Shown here: in pieces, positions 1-11,300 of the stretch
How positions within the stretch are numbered: the stretch's first letter is position 1
Layout: every line of letters begins with the position of its first letter
Source: Nelumbo lutea
Lineage: Eukaryota; Streptophyta; Magnoliopsida; Proteales; Nelumbonaceae
Assembly (NCBI GenBank): GCA_022828595.1
Contig: JAKGHH010000004.1
Span: 21,708,372 to 21,772,371 of the forward strand
Direction: 5' to 3'
Length of the DNA: 64,000 nt
The notes under the pieces: model-generated
What the model was told of the DNA's origin: nothing
Seen by the model: the letters and a program-made list of their open reading frames with translations, nothing else
The model's database searches: none
Made by a program: the position numbers and the translations under genes

Positions 1-308
1 CTTGCTCTGCTGTCGAAATCATGCCCATCTCCTCCTCTGTAACCTTAGACCACTCATCAGCAATTGCAAAGTCCTCACAATTCTTCCGAAGACCACCAGG
101 GACTTATTCTACTTCCTTAAAGGCTTTTCTTGCTAATGCCTTGGCTGATTATCTTACTAAACAAGGGGCTCCTCAGGTCTCTTTGTATTGGGTTAATGGT
201 ATCCTCCATTTCCCCTCCTTGAAGGGGAGGTAGCATCTCGTGCCTCTCCCTAAAATGTACTCTCTTTGGCTATGAATTAAGAAATCTTACAATTCACTGA
301 TAAAAAAG
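1..308 (+). mobile_element. 3-prime end of an L1-type LINE (RNase H tail)
   Basis: The window opens inside the end of a LINE open reading frame. Around 120-170 the frame reads ANALADYLTKQGAP, the usual C-terminal RNase H motif of plant L1 elements, and it stops near 233. The sequence after the stop (GGGGAGGTAGCATCTCGTGCC) closely resembles the 3-prime untranslated region of the LINE ending near 35540, and a short A-run at 301-308 marks the end. Only the 3-prime end lies in the window, so intactness cannot be judged. Confidence 0.75.
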
Positions 309-384
309 GCTTTTCTTGCAAATTCCTCTCCTCTCAAGAAAAACAGGTCCAGCTTTTTACCCACCCCCACCTCTATGTTAATCA

Positions 385-560
385 TCCAAGCCTTATCCAA
401 ACTACCACAGGTCGGCTACATGAATCCTGTTTTGCCATTCTGTTCCATTTAAATGCCATATCCATTGCTAAATTATGGCAACTTAAATGGTTTCTTATTA
501 CTTCTACCTATTTCCTTTTTGGGCCCTTCTAGCCCCTTCAACATGTAAACCAATGTCCTT
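385..560 (-). mobile_element. RTE-type LINE fragment
   Basis: On the minus strand this fragment reads as the C-terminal end of an RTE-clade reverse transcriptase (RKWVEVIRN and nearby residues) followed by the typical RTE 3-prime end, seen on the plus strand as GTCGGCTACATGAATCCTG. The same signature recurs near 19.85, 38.4 and 55.6 kb. It is short, degenerate and non-functional. Confidence 0.6.
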
Positions 561-621
561 TTGAAGATGAAAAAAACCATTTGAGTAGAATATATGAAGT
601 TTGTTTGATCCCATAGACTCA

Positions 622-674
622 TGTTTGTTGTGCAACATTTTTTTTTTTTTGATCAACTGTTTGTTGTGCAACAT
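622..674 (-). mobile_element. Ultra-truncated LINE footprint with 17-bp TSD
   Basis: The 17-bp sequence TGTTTGTTGTGCAACAT occurs at 622-638 and again, perfectly, at 658-674. Between the copies are only 19 bp: twelve T and then GATCAAC. On the minus strand this is GTTGATC followed by poly(A), matching the 3-prime tip of LINE tails in this window (TTATTGATCAAAAAA near 52410). It reads as a target-primed LINE insertion that aborted after the poly(A) and about 7 bp. Confidence 0.75.
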
Positions 675-1069
675 CAACCAGTTAGAGCTATCCTTGTATA
701 CCTTTTTTTGTTACTCGTTGGGGAACTGTATCAGTTTGTACTGCAAATCTAGCAAGTAGGTGACATTATCAAGTGGTATCACTTCATGTTAAAATGTGCT
801 CAGAGCTACATAAGGAAGAAACAAATGCATTCTATTGAAGATAGGTGGACACCAGCATAGCTTCCCGGGAGCAGCAATGATATTAAGGGGACTAATGAAA
901 GATGGCACTTAGATATCTGAATGGTATACTAGCCTGGTGATTCACCAATAGATCAAACCAATCCCATTTCTTTTGTAGTAAAAACAATGTTAATTTTAAT
1001 ATGATAAATTCTGTAGAAAGCAAGAACATTTGCTTGCCCCTGCTGTGGAAGAGAGATTATTGGTCCACC

Positions 1070-1288
1070 CAAGGTTCAAAATTTTGATATATATCGGGCT
1101 GTATCGGCCGATACATATTGTATCGTGGGCTTCCCGATACACCCCTACAGGGGGGTGTTTCGGGGTCTAACCCAGTTCAGGGGTAGACAGGCCTTAAACC
1201 GTCCCTTCTGAACCAGGTTGGAAAAAAAAAAACTAAAAAAAAAGGGACGCAAGCTTCGATACAGTCTGATATGATATTTTGAACCTTG
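1070..1288. mobile_element. hAT-like MITE with 8-bp TSD
   Basis: This 219-bp element has terminal inverted repeats CAAGGTTCAAAAT at the left and ATATTTTGAACCTTG at the right. It is flanked by a perfect 8-bp duplication, GGTCCACC (1062-1069 and 1289-1296), as expected for hAT transposition. The interior has no transposase and contains GATAC/GTATC-rich palindromic stretches. A relative with the same termini is at 39650-39878. Confidence 0.8.
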
Positions 1289-1836
1289 GGTCCACCACCT
1301 TCCCCCTTCTTTCTGTATACAACCTCTACAAAGGGATCTATACTTCCATTCTCAGTGAAGATACATACCATTTACTTGTCACAAAGAGAAAAGGAAAATT
1401 AAAAGAACCCTGCCCTTTGAAATGATAATGGAAGCTAGGATCCACAACTTTTTCTAGATCACCTTCATTAGTTCAACAGAATTTTAATGGAAGTAATGCA
1501 TTAAATAGAAAAGAAAACAAAGAAACAGATACCTTAATTCCAACCAAACTAAAAAAGTGCAAACTACAAAATGCCTGGTCTATCAGAAGAATACATGGCC
1601 TGACCTCAAAGAGGTGGCCTAAACCAAAAAAGCAAATATAAAAACAACTTTCTATATAAATAATGATGAGATGTCGTATTTATGTCTAATTGTGAAATAC
1701 AGAGCCCCAAAACTCATGTAAAAAATTAGAGAAAAGGACTGTCGAAAGACATCAGGATTGTAAAGAAAGGCCATTGTCCAAGTCTGGTGTCTGCTAACCT
1801 CTAGAGTTGATTTTTTGTTATTTTTTCTTTCTTTCT

Positions 1837-1872
1837 TTTCTCTCTCTCTCTCTCTCGCTCTCTCTCTCTCTT
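1837..1872. repeat. CT microsatellite
   Basis: Dinucleotide TC tract interrupted by one CG step, embedded in a pyrimidine-rich run. Confidence 0.9.
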
Positions 1873-2149
1873 TTCTTTCTTTCTTTTTTTTTTATTGCAT
1901 TAAGTGATTACTCTGAGAATTGAATCCATGAGACCACACTTGTCAGCACAAGATTTTACCATGCCACCAAAGTGTTTGAAACATTAAAAAACAGTAACGA
2001 TAGAAAAAATGAGAAAACTGAAAACTCTAAAACTAACTCGATTTATGTATTAATTTACCACAGAATGATTGATATAAACAAATCTGAAAGAGAGGAAGAG
2101 GAAATGATATGGTGCCTTTTTTTCTTCATTTTTCCAAATTATCATTGAT

Positions 2150-2326
2150 AAGGGGTGCTCAACAAAAATTGAAAAGCCAAAAAACTGAACCGAAAAATCC
2201 AGCTAACCAATTTTTATAATTATCTATTATCTATAAATATATATGCATTCAGGATTTTACAGAAATCAAAGGACTGGTTCAGTTTAAAAAAACCACAGTT
2301 TGAATAACTGAACCATGAGCACCCTA
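2150..2326. mobile_element. hAT-like MITE, 177 bp
   Basis: The ends are inverted copies (AGGGGTGCTCA at the left, TGAGCACCCTA at the right). The flanks TCATTGAT (2142-2149) and CCATTGAT (2327-2334) agree at seven of eight positions, which fits an 8-bp hAT target-site duplication. The interior is AT-rich and non-coding. It is a different family from the element at 1070. Confidence 0.7.
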
Positions 2327-3028
2327 CCATTGATGTCATCCACCTTCAAAGATAGCATCAATAGCTACAGCCAGCACAAACCACAGCATCTTGAGTAGCT
2401 GTCTGGTTATTAACTGTTAGAGAAAGTACTATAATTACCAATTTATCAAGAAGAAAAAGGCACATTTCTCTGTGAAACTTATGTCAACTACATCCATTTC
2501 TCAGTTTCTAGGGTTTCATTCAGGCAAGCACTGCATTTATAGATAAGCTACAAAACTATTTTCTAGCACAAAATGAACTATGATCTTTTCTTTTTCTTCT
2601 GTCTGTGCATGTGTGTGTTTCGGGTTTTCCCCTGATCGAGGGATTTAAACCACATATGAAGTTAACTAGTTGCTCAAATACTTCTTATAGTGTTTCTTTT
2701 AACAAGTTATAGGAGATATGAGTAATCAATTTATCCGTGTAATTACTTTCCAAAAGACAAGGGTACCTGCTATCCCACTTCTCTAGACTCCTATCAATGG
2801 GTTCTGATGAGGGCAGATTTGGCCCTCCAGTAAAATTGTGACACGTGGCACCCCGTGACAACTAGGAAAACACCCAGCCAACAAACTTACGAAGTTGGTG
2901 ACCCACCCGGGCACCTGTCTGGCCGGCCTGCGCGACCTGCGCACGGCCTAGCGCGTGGCCTGCGCGAACTGCGCACGGCCTGCGCGATCTGGCCGACCTG
3001 GACCAGCCTAGCGCATGATCCGACCAAG

Positions 3029-3125
3029 GCGCCAGCTTGACGACCTGATCTAGACACTGACCCGCCGACTGACACAGGCGCCAACTTGACGACCTGATCT
3101 AGACACTGTCCCGCCGACCTGACGA
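3029..3125. repeat. Two copies of a 49-bp tandem repeat
   Basis: A unit beginning GGCGCCARCTTGACGACCTG starts at about 3028 and again at about 3077, followed by further degenerate pieces to about 3170. It lies upstream of the TATA box, where the U3 of an LTR would be. Confidence 0.7.
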
Positions 3126-3316
3126 CCTGGCCTAAACACTGACCCGCCGACTGACGCAGACACCCCTCTGACAACCCAGCCTAGGCGTCGACCTGGCCGC
3201 CTGACACAAGCGCCAGCCTGACAACCTCGAGGAGTTCACCACCGTACCCCGGTTCTGACAGGATGCGACGAGTCTTACCGTTTGGAGGCTTTTCACCCAC
3301 CTAGCGAGGACTCCGG

Positions 3317-3325
3317 TATATAAAG
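3317..3325 (+). promoter_or_regulatory. TATA box of the LTR-like region
   Basis: TATATAAAG within CCGG-TATATAAAG-ACC. It lies about 100 bp before the leader-like sequence, where the promoter of an LTR would sit. Confidence 0.5.
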
Positions 3326-3481
3326 ACCTCACCCCCCAAAGGGGAAGGGGATGGAAAAGAAAGGGAAGTAACCCTGCTCTCTAGCTCTCTCATATTATCT
3401 TCAAAGCTCTCTACGATAAGAGTGCTAACTTAAGCATCGGAGAGCCCCCACCGGGAAAGTACCCCCGGGACCTCTGATTCA

Positions 3482-3930
3482 GTTCTCGCAGGTCCTTCAA
3501 CTCCCGCTACCTACGAAGAGGAGGAAAAGATGCAGTTCTCGGAAGTCCCTCAGCTCCCCCCACCTACAAGGAGGAGGAAGAGATGGAGTTCTCGGAGGTC
3601 CCTCAACTCCCGCCACCTACAAGGAGGAGGAAAAGATGGAGTTCTCGGAGGTCCCTTAGCTCCCGCCACCTACAAGGAGGAGGAAGAGATGGAGTTCTCG
3701 GAGGTCCCTCAACTCCCGCCACCTACAAGAAGGAGGAAAAGATGGAGTTCTCGGAGGTCCCTCAACTCCCGCCACTTACAAGGAGGAGGAAAAGATGGAG
3801 TTCTCGGAGGTCCCTTAGCTTCCGCCACCTACAAAGAGGAGGAAAAGATGGAGTTCTCGTAGGTCTCTCAGCTCCCGCCACCTATAAAGAGGAGGAAAAG
3901 ATGAAGTTCTCGCAAGTCCCTTATCTCCCA
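3482..3930. repeat. 53-bp tandem array, about 8.5 copies
   Basis: Units start at 3482, 3535, 3588, 3641, 3694, 3747, 3800, 3853 and 3906, exactly 53 bp apart, each beginning GTTCTCG and containing CCACCTACAAGGAGGAGG. Copies differ by only a few substitutions, indicating recent or ongoing homogenisation. Because 53 is not a multiple of three, the open frames through it change frame at each unit; I treat them as by-products of the repeat, not genes. Confidence 0.95.
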
Positions 3931-4018
3931 CAAGCCTACAAAGGAAAGAAGACCACGTCATGCTGAGGGCAGTCGGATTGCGCCGCACCAGGGAGTTCCA
4001 ACATTCTCTAAGGCATCG

Positions 4019-4440
4019 ACCGCCTAGTAGGGAGTTCGCCAGGCAGTTCGCCCCCAGGCAGTTCGCCCCCAAGCAGTTCGCCACCAAGGCAGTTCGCCCC
4101 TAGGCAGTTCGTCACCAGGGAGTTCGCCACCAGGCAGTTCGCCTCCAGGCAGTTCGCCACCAAGGCAGTTCGCCCCTAGGCAGTTCGCCACCAAGGCAGT
4201 TCGCCCCCAGGCAGTTCGCCCTCAGACAGTTCGCCACCAAGGCAGTTCGTCACCAGGGAGTTCGCCACCAGGCAGTTCGCCCCCAGGCAATTCGCCACCA
4301 AGGCAGTTCGCCCCCAGGCAGTTCGCCACCAGGCAATTCGCCACCAAGGCAGTTCACCACCAAGCAGTTAGTTACCAAGCAGTTCTCCCCCAGGGAGTTC
4401 GCCACCAAGTAGCTCGTCACTAAGGCACGCCAACACTGGG
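4019..4440. repeat. 15-17 bp tandem array around AGGCAGTTCGCC
   Basis: More than twenty degenerate copies of a short unit with core GGCAGTTCGCC, followed by CCC or ACCAA, run almost without interruption. Unit length varies from 15 to 17 bp. It follows the 53-bp array directly but is unrelated in sequence. Confidence 0.9.
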
Positions 4441-4444
4441 TCAA

Positions 4445-6180
4445 ATAACAAGGTACTTTGCCAAAAAATTTTACATCACAAAACATTGGTACGTGACCGA
4501 AAACGGTTACATCAAGTTCCATTGTATCAGTGCATAAATTTCAAAATTCTATAGACGGTGATATGTCCATGCTTGTGCTCGATGTTAAATCTTGTTATCG
4601 CATTAATAGGATTTTATAATAAAGTACCAAAGGCTAAAACAAGACTTTTCACTTTTTTAGATGTATGAACTGGGAGTGTGAACTCATGATCACCTTATCT
4701 TAAAATAAGACAAAGATGAGTAAATGTATTTAGGTCCCATTGGGGAAGTTATCCATCCAAGCACAGTTGTCGTCTCTATCTTAAGGTAATATTGGGATGT
4801 TCATTGGGCTACTCAGACACTGAGGCAGAGAGAGATTTTCAAGTCATCATTGGGTGCTGGCAGAACTTGGGGATGAGTCCTTGGAAACATTGACATGAAA
4901 TAAGAAAAAGCAAGATCTTGGGATAGGAGTCTTCTGCTCACCTCATCCACAAGGTTAGTCATTTTTTGTATGGATTTGGACTAAGAATGATTTTGGGGTT
5001 TGTGCAGCAAAGGGACTGGCTCCTTTTTTACTGTTTTATCTGGGACAGATAAAAAGCCAACACACTATTATATATTCCCATCTATATCTATTATTTTCTT
5101 AATAAAATCCTGATCACTCACCAACAAAAGAATAAAAATGAATAAACCCACTAATAAATACACATAAAAATAATTTAAAAACTCCATTTAAAATGTTATC
5201 TCTAGGATAAGCTAGTTTTTTTTTTCCTTTTTTTTTTTCAAAAAAAAGGATAAGATAATTTTGATGTTAAATTGGAGTAGAAGTCATGGTCTGTTTGGGT
5301 TGAACACTCCTATTAATCTTTCTTTTCAAGAGTAAGCAAGGCAACAGGGTTTTGTAAAGTTTAAGCAAGTACGGTAGAATATTTTTTGCCCATAAAAAAT
5401 GGATGAATATTTTTCAATTCCAAGCTAGCAAAAGGCCTTCAGTCATTTGCCAAAACATGTTTTCAAGCACATACATCATGCTTATGCCATAAAACCATCT
5501 CTTTAATTTCATTAGTGATAAACTAAATTTTCAGATTCTGCCATCAAGTCCTAACTGCACATAGTCTTGCCACCACCACTCCAACCTTAACTGATACAAT
5601 CTTTATTATGTAATACTGCAGTTTCAAACATTCTCAAAACCGGAAAATCAATACTTCGCAAGATGTCAAGACCGGTAAATGATTAGGATTGCTCACGGGC
5701 ATATATGTTGAAATTTCATTAATTTATCACAACACTGTTGCCAAAAGGCATTCCAAATAAATTCAAGGTAGAACTGGAATCAAGCAAAGATAGAATAAGG
5801 CGAACATGTTAAACCAAATTTGCAAACTTCTGCCACAATCTTGATGTTTGTTGTCATTTAGCAATATCTGATTACATTTGGAAAGATTATCTAAGCTACA
5901 CAAGAATGGCTTCAACGTGCACAAGACTAAATTGGTCGAGGTACAAACAAATTATATTTGAAGACAGTATAACTAACCAAAGGGAGGATCACATAGTGTT
6001 TCCACCATAAAGAATTATGAAAACACTGATGAGCTTTGCTCCAAAAATTGTAACTGACTATTGATAATTGGTGCTAAGTGCTAACAAGAACTCCCAAAAA
6101 GATGACTTACCCAAAACAGAACAATGACTGCAACTCTGTTTGGTGTTACCTCATCACTGTCTCATGAGAGAAGGTATTTA
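4445..6180. other. Intergenic, no gene recognised
   Basis: AT-rich sequence between the LTR-like region and the GAUT8 stop codon. I see no coding frame, inverted-repeat ends or RNA gene. The last few hundred bases must include the 3-prime untranslated region of GAUT8, but I could not place the poly(A) site. Confidence 0.6.
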
Positions 6181-6181
6181 T

Positions 6182-8093
6182 CTAGAGGCCAAAATTGCAC
6201 CCTTGCACAAACTCCATCTCATAGTCCACATATTTGCTCCAGAAGGGCCGGTACTGGTTCATTGCAATGTCTAGCCATGGTTTCATGTTCCCATTATAAT
6301 GAATGACTGCAGCCCTTTTTATCTCATCAATGCTTATGCTCGGATTATAACCAAGCCCAAGAACATGCCATGATTTATCCAACGGCTTTGTTGTTGAGTA
6401 GAATGTGATTAGACCTGGTGGCAGGGTTCCCAATTTCCATAATGTACGGTTCTCATTCTACATGAAAATTCACCAAACATCATTAGTTTCCTATGATCAA
6501 ACTCAATTCGATATAAAAAATGAAGTAGAGAAGCAAAGGAAACCAATTGGAAGGAAAAGAGGGGGACGAAGATCCTCCTTACCAGGCTCTGCCAGTAATG
6601 GTACTCCTCGGTACACTTCTCTCGCCTCCAAGCATCAAGGTCAAAGAAATTCATTCCATAGGCCCAAGCACAAGCCTTGGGATTAAACCTTTCTCTTATG
6701 AGAGGGTGCGAGAAGTTCATATACTGGGCATAACGATGGAAAGACCCAAAGCAGGTTTCAACAGCCCCATTCACCTTCCCATCCATATCAATCTTCCATA
6801 ATCCCGTCAGGTCCTTTTGCACCACAACATCGTCATCCAAAAATAGGATCCTATGAAGATTTGGGTACATCTCCGGCAGGTAAAACCGAAGATGATTTAA
6901 CATGGACAAATACTTGGGGTTCCTGAATTTCATATTGTTGGTATCCTTTGTTGCATTCTCTGCTCGATTCTCAAAGTAAAACCTTTGCAGGTTCGCGGAC
7001 TCAAGCTGCTTGAGAACGGGAACGTAGGAAGAATTCAAGAATTTATAGTCCTCCACTGCTTTCACTTCAACATGGGCACCTCCTTCAACCGGCCGCATGG
7101 TAAACCAAACCTGCATTGCCGCAAGATTCATCTTATCCGTCACCACATGGAACACATGTTTCCAGGGCTCCTCTGCATTCTTCACAACAGAATTTACCAC
7201 AACCGACGCGGCAATCACATTATCAGAGAAAATTGCATAGTGATAAAGGCTCGGGTCCTCGAATTCCGGTTTGGGGCCAACATCCTTGTACTTCTCCGGA
7301 TGCGCGATTCGCTCCTCTACAAGCCGCATCGCAAGACAATGGAGGCTCTTGGGGATCGACTTGGCAGCGATTAGACTTGAGAAAGCTCCTTGCTTCTTGG
7401 CCTTCGTGAGTTGTTCATTGACAGCAAAGATTGTATCTTTAAGCTTCTGGATCTTAAGTTGATTATCGAACGAATCCTTCGCCTCGCCGATCAACTGTCG
7501 AGCAATTTTAACTTTATCCTTCACCTCCTTCTCGAATTGCCTGAGGACGTTTTCTTCGATGGCTCCAACGGGTTCGAGTAAGGCGGCACGATAAGTTGGC
7601 CGAGTGAGGAGATCGGAGAAATTTCGCGCCAGATCCTCGAAAACACGGAGTTGCTTAGAGTTATCAAGTTTAAGCCTTCTAGCGTAGGCGGCGTACGCGT
7701 TGACAAGGGCGATGTGGTCATTGGCCTGCTTGCGGATCAAGTCGACTCGCGTCCTCAATGGATCCGATTTTAGAGCCAGAAATGTCCGGTGAACGTAGGC
7801 CTGTACCGGCGGTCCGGTACTGGGCAGAACCTGTGCCAATCCCAATAACAATTTAAGATAATTTTGTTTTAATAAAAAAAAAAAAAGAACGACATAAATC
7901 ACAAATCATGACAACTTACTGAATCGTGATGGTTAGTGGTGAAGAGAACAGAGAGAGTAACAAGGAAGAGAAGAGTAAACATGGCAGAAACGAAGATCCG
8001 GTAAGAGAAGAAGCTCCGAAGAGGTCCTCCGGCACCGACAGTCCCCCCTCCTCCGCCGGTGCTTAATCGACCACCGCGCAGTGGTCCCGCCAT
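6182..8093 (-). CDS. GAUT8: Galacturonosyltransferase, GAUT8/QUA1 type
   Basis: Three exons (8093-7920, 7830-6583, 6457-6182) joined by GT-AG introns of 89 and 125 bp, both phase 0, encode 565 residues; Arabidopsis GAUT8 and GAUT9 are about 560. It is a type II Golgi membrane protein: a short Gly/Arg-rich cytosolic tail, one hydrophobic anchor at about residues 31-52, a stem, then a GT8 catalytic domain. Visible GT8 features include YHYAIFSDNVIA (254-265), the metal-binding LFLDDDVVV (DDD at 390-392) and HYNGNMKPW near the C terminus. The family transfers galacturonic acid onto homogalacturonan in pectin synthesis. The core (EKCTEEYHYWQ, NQLKIQKLKDTIFAVNEQL) is closest to GAUT8/QUASIMODO1, while the LRSFFSYRIF tail resembles GAUT9. 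I chose the ATG at 8093 because MAGPLRGGR fits family N termini; an in-frame ATG at 8273 is probably untranslated leader. Confidence 0.95.
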
Positions 8094-8339
8094 TTTTATC
8101 ACTCTAAAATATGCTTCTTCGCACTTTCTCTGTAACAGAGGATGAACTTGGGATCTGAAGTAAAGCAAGTAGAGTTGAGATCTAAAGGAGTTGGAATCAA
8201 CGAGGAAACGAAAAGAGAATGGATCAGAATTGGTGGTTTCTTCTACGGAATCCCTCTCCGATGTTGGCTCCACTGTTTGGATCGGAAACGAAAGAGTCGA
8301 TTTTTAGGGACTGACACTGGAACACATCGAGGCTGTTAA

Positions 8340-11300
8340 CTGTTAAGTAGGGGGGAGTATCAGAAAATGCGCGTCAAATTGTAATTCGTTGATCCAGTTA
8401 CTGTCAGTGACGGGGGGCCACACTCGAACAGTCTGAGATTTGCAATCGCCGAATGTTGGATGGTCATTGATCAATCGAAGCTTTATGGTAGTAAGATTCT
8501 AATCTGTATACCATAGGATCTATGATTATTACGGTTGGATTAGAATGTTATGTCTCCAGATAAATGAAAATTCCAATCTAATGGTATTTGATGATGGAGG
8601 GGGAAGGTAAAACATATCGATGACACACGGAATTATAGCCTCTGATCTTGATCCTGTCGGTGGTGATATACCTTACGCGTTCCTTTTTTCACATATATAA
8701 AAGGGATGAATTTTAGTTGGATTATGATCACACATTAAGCCACGGCCGGGTGGGCTGGCGACAGGCAAGTAGGGAACGGAACGGCTGCATTGCCAAGTCC
8801 TGACTTCATTGAATATTGTGGATTTAATCATTTAATCAATTCGATTTCTTACACCCATTGGAATTCACCGTTGGATTGATGTAGATTGGATATAAGTGGA
8901 AACAGCGTCGTGAGGTTGATTATAATCTGACGTCAAAGGAGTCCTCTCCTTCATGTACTCACTCTGGGGCGTATCCCACCTGATATTTATTGGACACCTC
9001 TGTATCACGGTAGTTGTGTCAATGGGGTCGGGTTCGATTTGGTTCATAATTTCATATGTTCCTATATGGGTGGACCCTATTATACGCATCACTTCCGGAT
9101 CTAATCAAACCGAATGTGATAGGGGTGGTTATTATTTAATTTTTATTATTTGCATCACAACCAATAAACCGAAGGCAAAGTAACCCCGATAACACTAGTC
9201 ATTGTCGGGACTTTAGGCTATGTTTTAATGTAGGGAAAGGAAGAGAGAGATAAAGAAACCAATTTCCTTACCTTTCTTTACTTTTTTCTTCAAACCAAAC
9301 ATAACCTTAAGACTTGGACCTATAATATAAAATATTATAGCATGTGTTATACATATTTTATAAAATTATTTAGTGACAGGCCCAAAGTTTCCCAGACCTG
9401 GGCTTACATTTCAGGCCTAAGGCCCACTATCTCACTCATCCCTTTTATTTAATGTTAATTTAAAAATGTTTAAATATTTTTTTGCTATTTCCAGTCATGC
9501 CCTTCTTGGTCCCTAGCCTCTTCTGCCCCTTCAACTTATAACCGATTACTTTTCCTTTAGGTATTATAACTTTATAAGTGATTTTCTTTATACATTTTCG
9601 AATCATAAGTCTACTGACACTAAAATCTAAATATCATTAGAAAAAGTGGAATTTTTTATGGTTCTCATTATTCATGGACTTAAGCTAGGCAGTGTTATAT
9701 GTTGGATTCATAATTGGGTCGAGGATTCAAACTCTTGTGGTTGAGGAGCTGAGACAGGTTCATCGGGTATATAACCAAGTACCCATTACCCATTAGACAG
9801 TGGATCTGGTTTTTGCTTACTAGCACTAAGATAACAGCATAAGTCCAAGGAGCAAGATTGGAGATCAGACCAGTTAGGTTATACTTGAGTAGTTTGAATC
9901 AGCCAACCCTGGGACCAAGGGGAGGGGTGACAGTTTAGCTTAATCAAATGTTTTGTACATTGAGGAACAAGTAAAGTGGATCTAGATTTTGACCCTTATG
10001 TTTAGAGCATGAAATAGATAGAGGTTGATCTAGAATTTGACCTGCTCCCAACCCAGAAATCAAACCCTAATGAATCCGTTTTTCTCATTCAGATGTGAAT
10101 ATGGACTTTTTTGGATCGGATCCATATGCAATTCCCTCTAGCTACCCTAGTTTGGTTGGCTAGATCAAGTGAGATAAGCACGTCATACATAAATGTCCAA
10201 GTTGATACCGTTAATAAAGCAGTTATATTGTTGTGATTGAATTAGTATTTGATTGATTGTGATTAGTATATTTGGTTCAACGTCAACTTGTCTAATCTGT
10301 CTAATTACCTTACATCATAATGGCCCCAAACATGCTAGCAAATAAATGTAGTCAGATGACAGTGACCAGCATTGATTAATTAAAACCTGTTTAATTTTGT
10401 TAATTAGAATATCTTGATCATTAATCAATCTTCTTCTTTCTTCCTCAATTGGGCAACGCGTTTCTTCTTCCTTGACAAACAATTCAACCATCTTCTATTT
10501 CTTCCTTTCAATGAAGATGACAAACAAATTTTATATCCTACTAGCTTTTCAGCCCCCCCCCCCCCCACCCACACACATAAGCTTTGGGCTAAGCTGAAGT
10601 CAAGGTGAAGGGACCCAATCTAGTCCAGCCCAACACAATTCTTTAACCACTGATGTACTCAGTTGTATATCATGCACTACAAATTTGAAAAATGGCTTCT
10701 CAGTTGGGTCAATTAGGTTTCTTCTCAACTTGGGTGAGTACTGAGTAGGTTTGGGTTAAGCCCACTTCATTCCAAACATTCTCTATTGACATCCCTCTAA
10801 TTTCCATCCCTTTCTTTTGAATTATCTCTGTTCTTTGGTTCTGAAATGGAGCTTCTTCCCAAGCAAGTCTAAACTCTAAAAGAATAAACAATGGATGCAG
10901 CTACTAGGCCAATGTAAAAATATTGTAAGGTGGCAGTCAAAGAACCTCGATAGCTTCTCCATGCAACATCATATCGGAGATCTTTAAATGTTCATCACTT
11001 ATTATAATTCAGACATAACACTGTGGTCGTGGTTTCTACACTTGGCTCAATGACAAATTATGAATGCATGAATGCACCATCTAAATTAATCCTTTTATAT
11101 ATATCCAATCAAACACCATTGAACCGGCATAAACCGTTGTCTGAACTTTGAACCTGAACATCTATGATTCTATTGCATGGTGTTGGGATTCACAACTCTC
11201 CATTTCTCTAGGATAAACAGAAACAATGCTCAAAAAATGTCAACAAAGGGAGCAAGAATGATCTGGAAATCCATCGACTAGTAAAGTCAAACTCATTGTT

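Larger units (their letters stand above)
2794..4440 (+). mobile_element. LTR-retrotransposon-like region with tandem arrays
   Basis: This GC-rich block differs in composition from its AT-rich surroundings. It has the look of a plant LTR: a repeated upstream segment (about 3029-3125), a TATA box (3317-3325) and a downstream leader containing AACTTAAGCATCGGAGAG, which resembles Tat-lineage gypsy or large non-autonomous LTR elements. Two tandem arrays follow (3482-3930 and 4019-4440). No gag or pol coding sequence, second LTR or primer-binding site was found, so it may be a non-autonomous element or a remnant. The outer boundaries are approximate. Confidence 0.45.

Noticed and set aside
2855..3332. 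Several open frames in the GC-rich LTR-like region
   Set aside because: GC-rich tandem-repeat sequence has few stop codons; the frames are low complexity and overlap on both strands.
3530..3966. Overlapping 110- and 127-codon frames in the 53-bp array
   Set aside because: The unit length is not a multiple of three, so open frames arise from the repeat itself; no family resemblance.
5210..5270. T-run flanked by GGATAAG direct repeats, resembling a third micro LINE footprint
   Set aside because: The flanking repeat is only 7 bp and the interior mixes T and A runs, so chance is likely.
6405..7721. Plus-strand and other minus-strand open frames across GAUT8
   Set aside because: They lie antisense or out of frame to clearly conserved GAUT8 exons.
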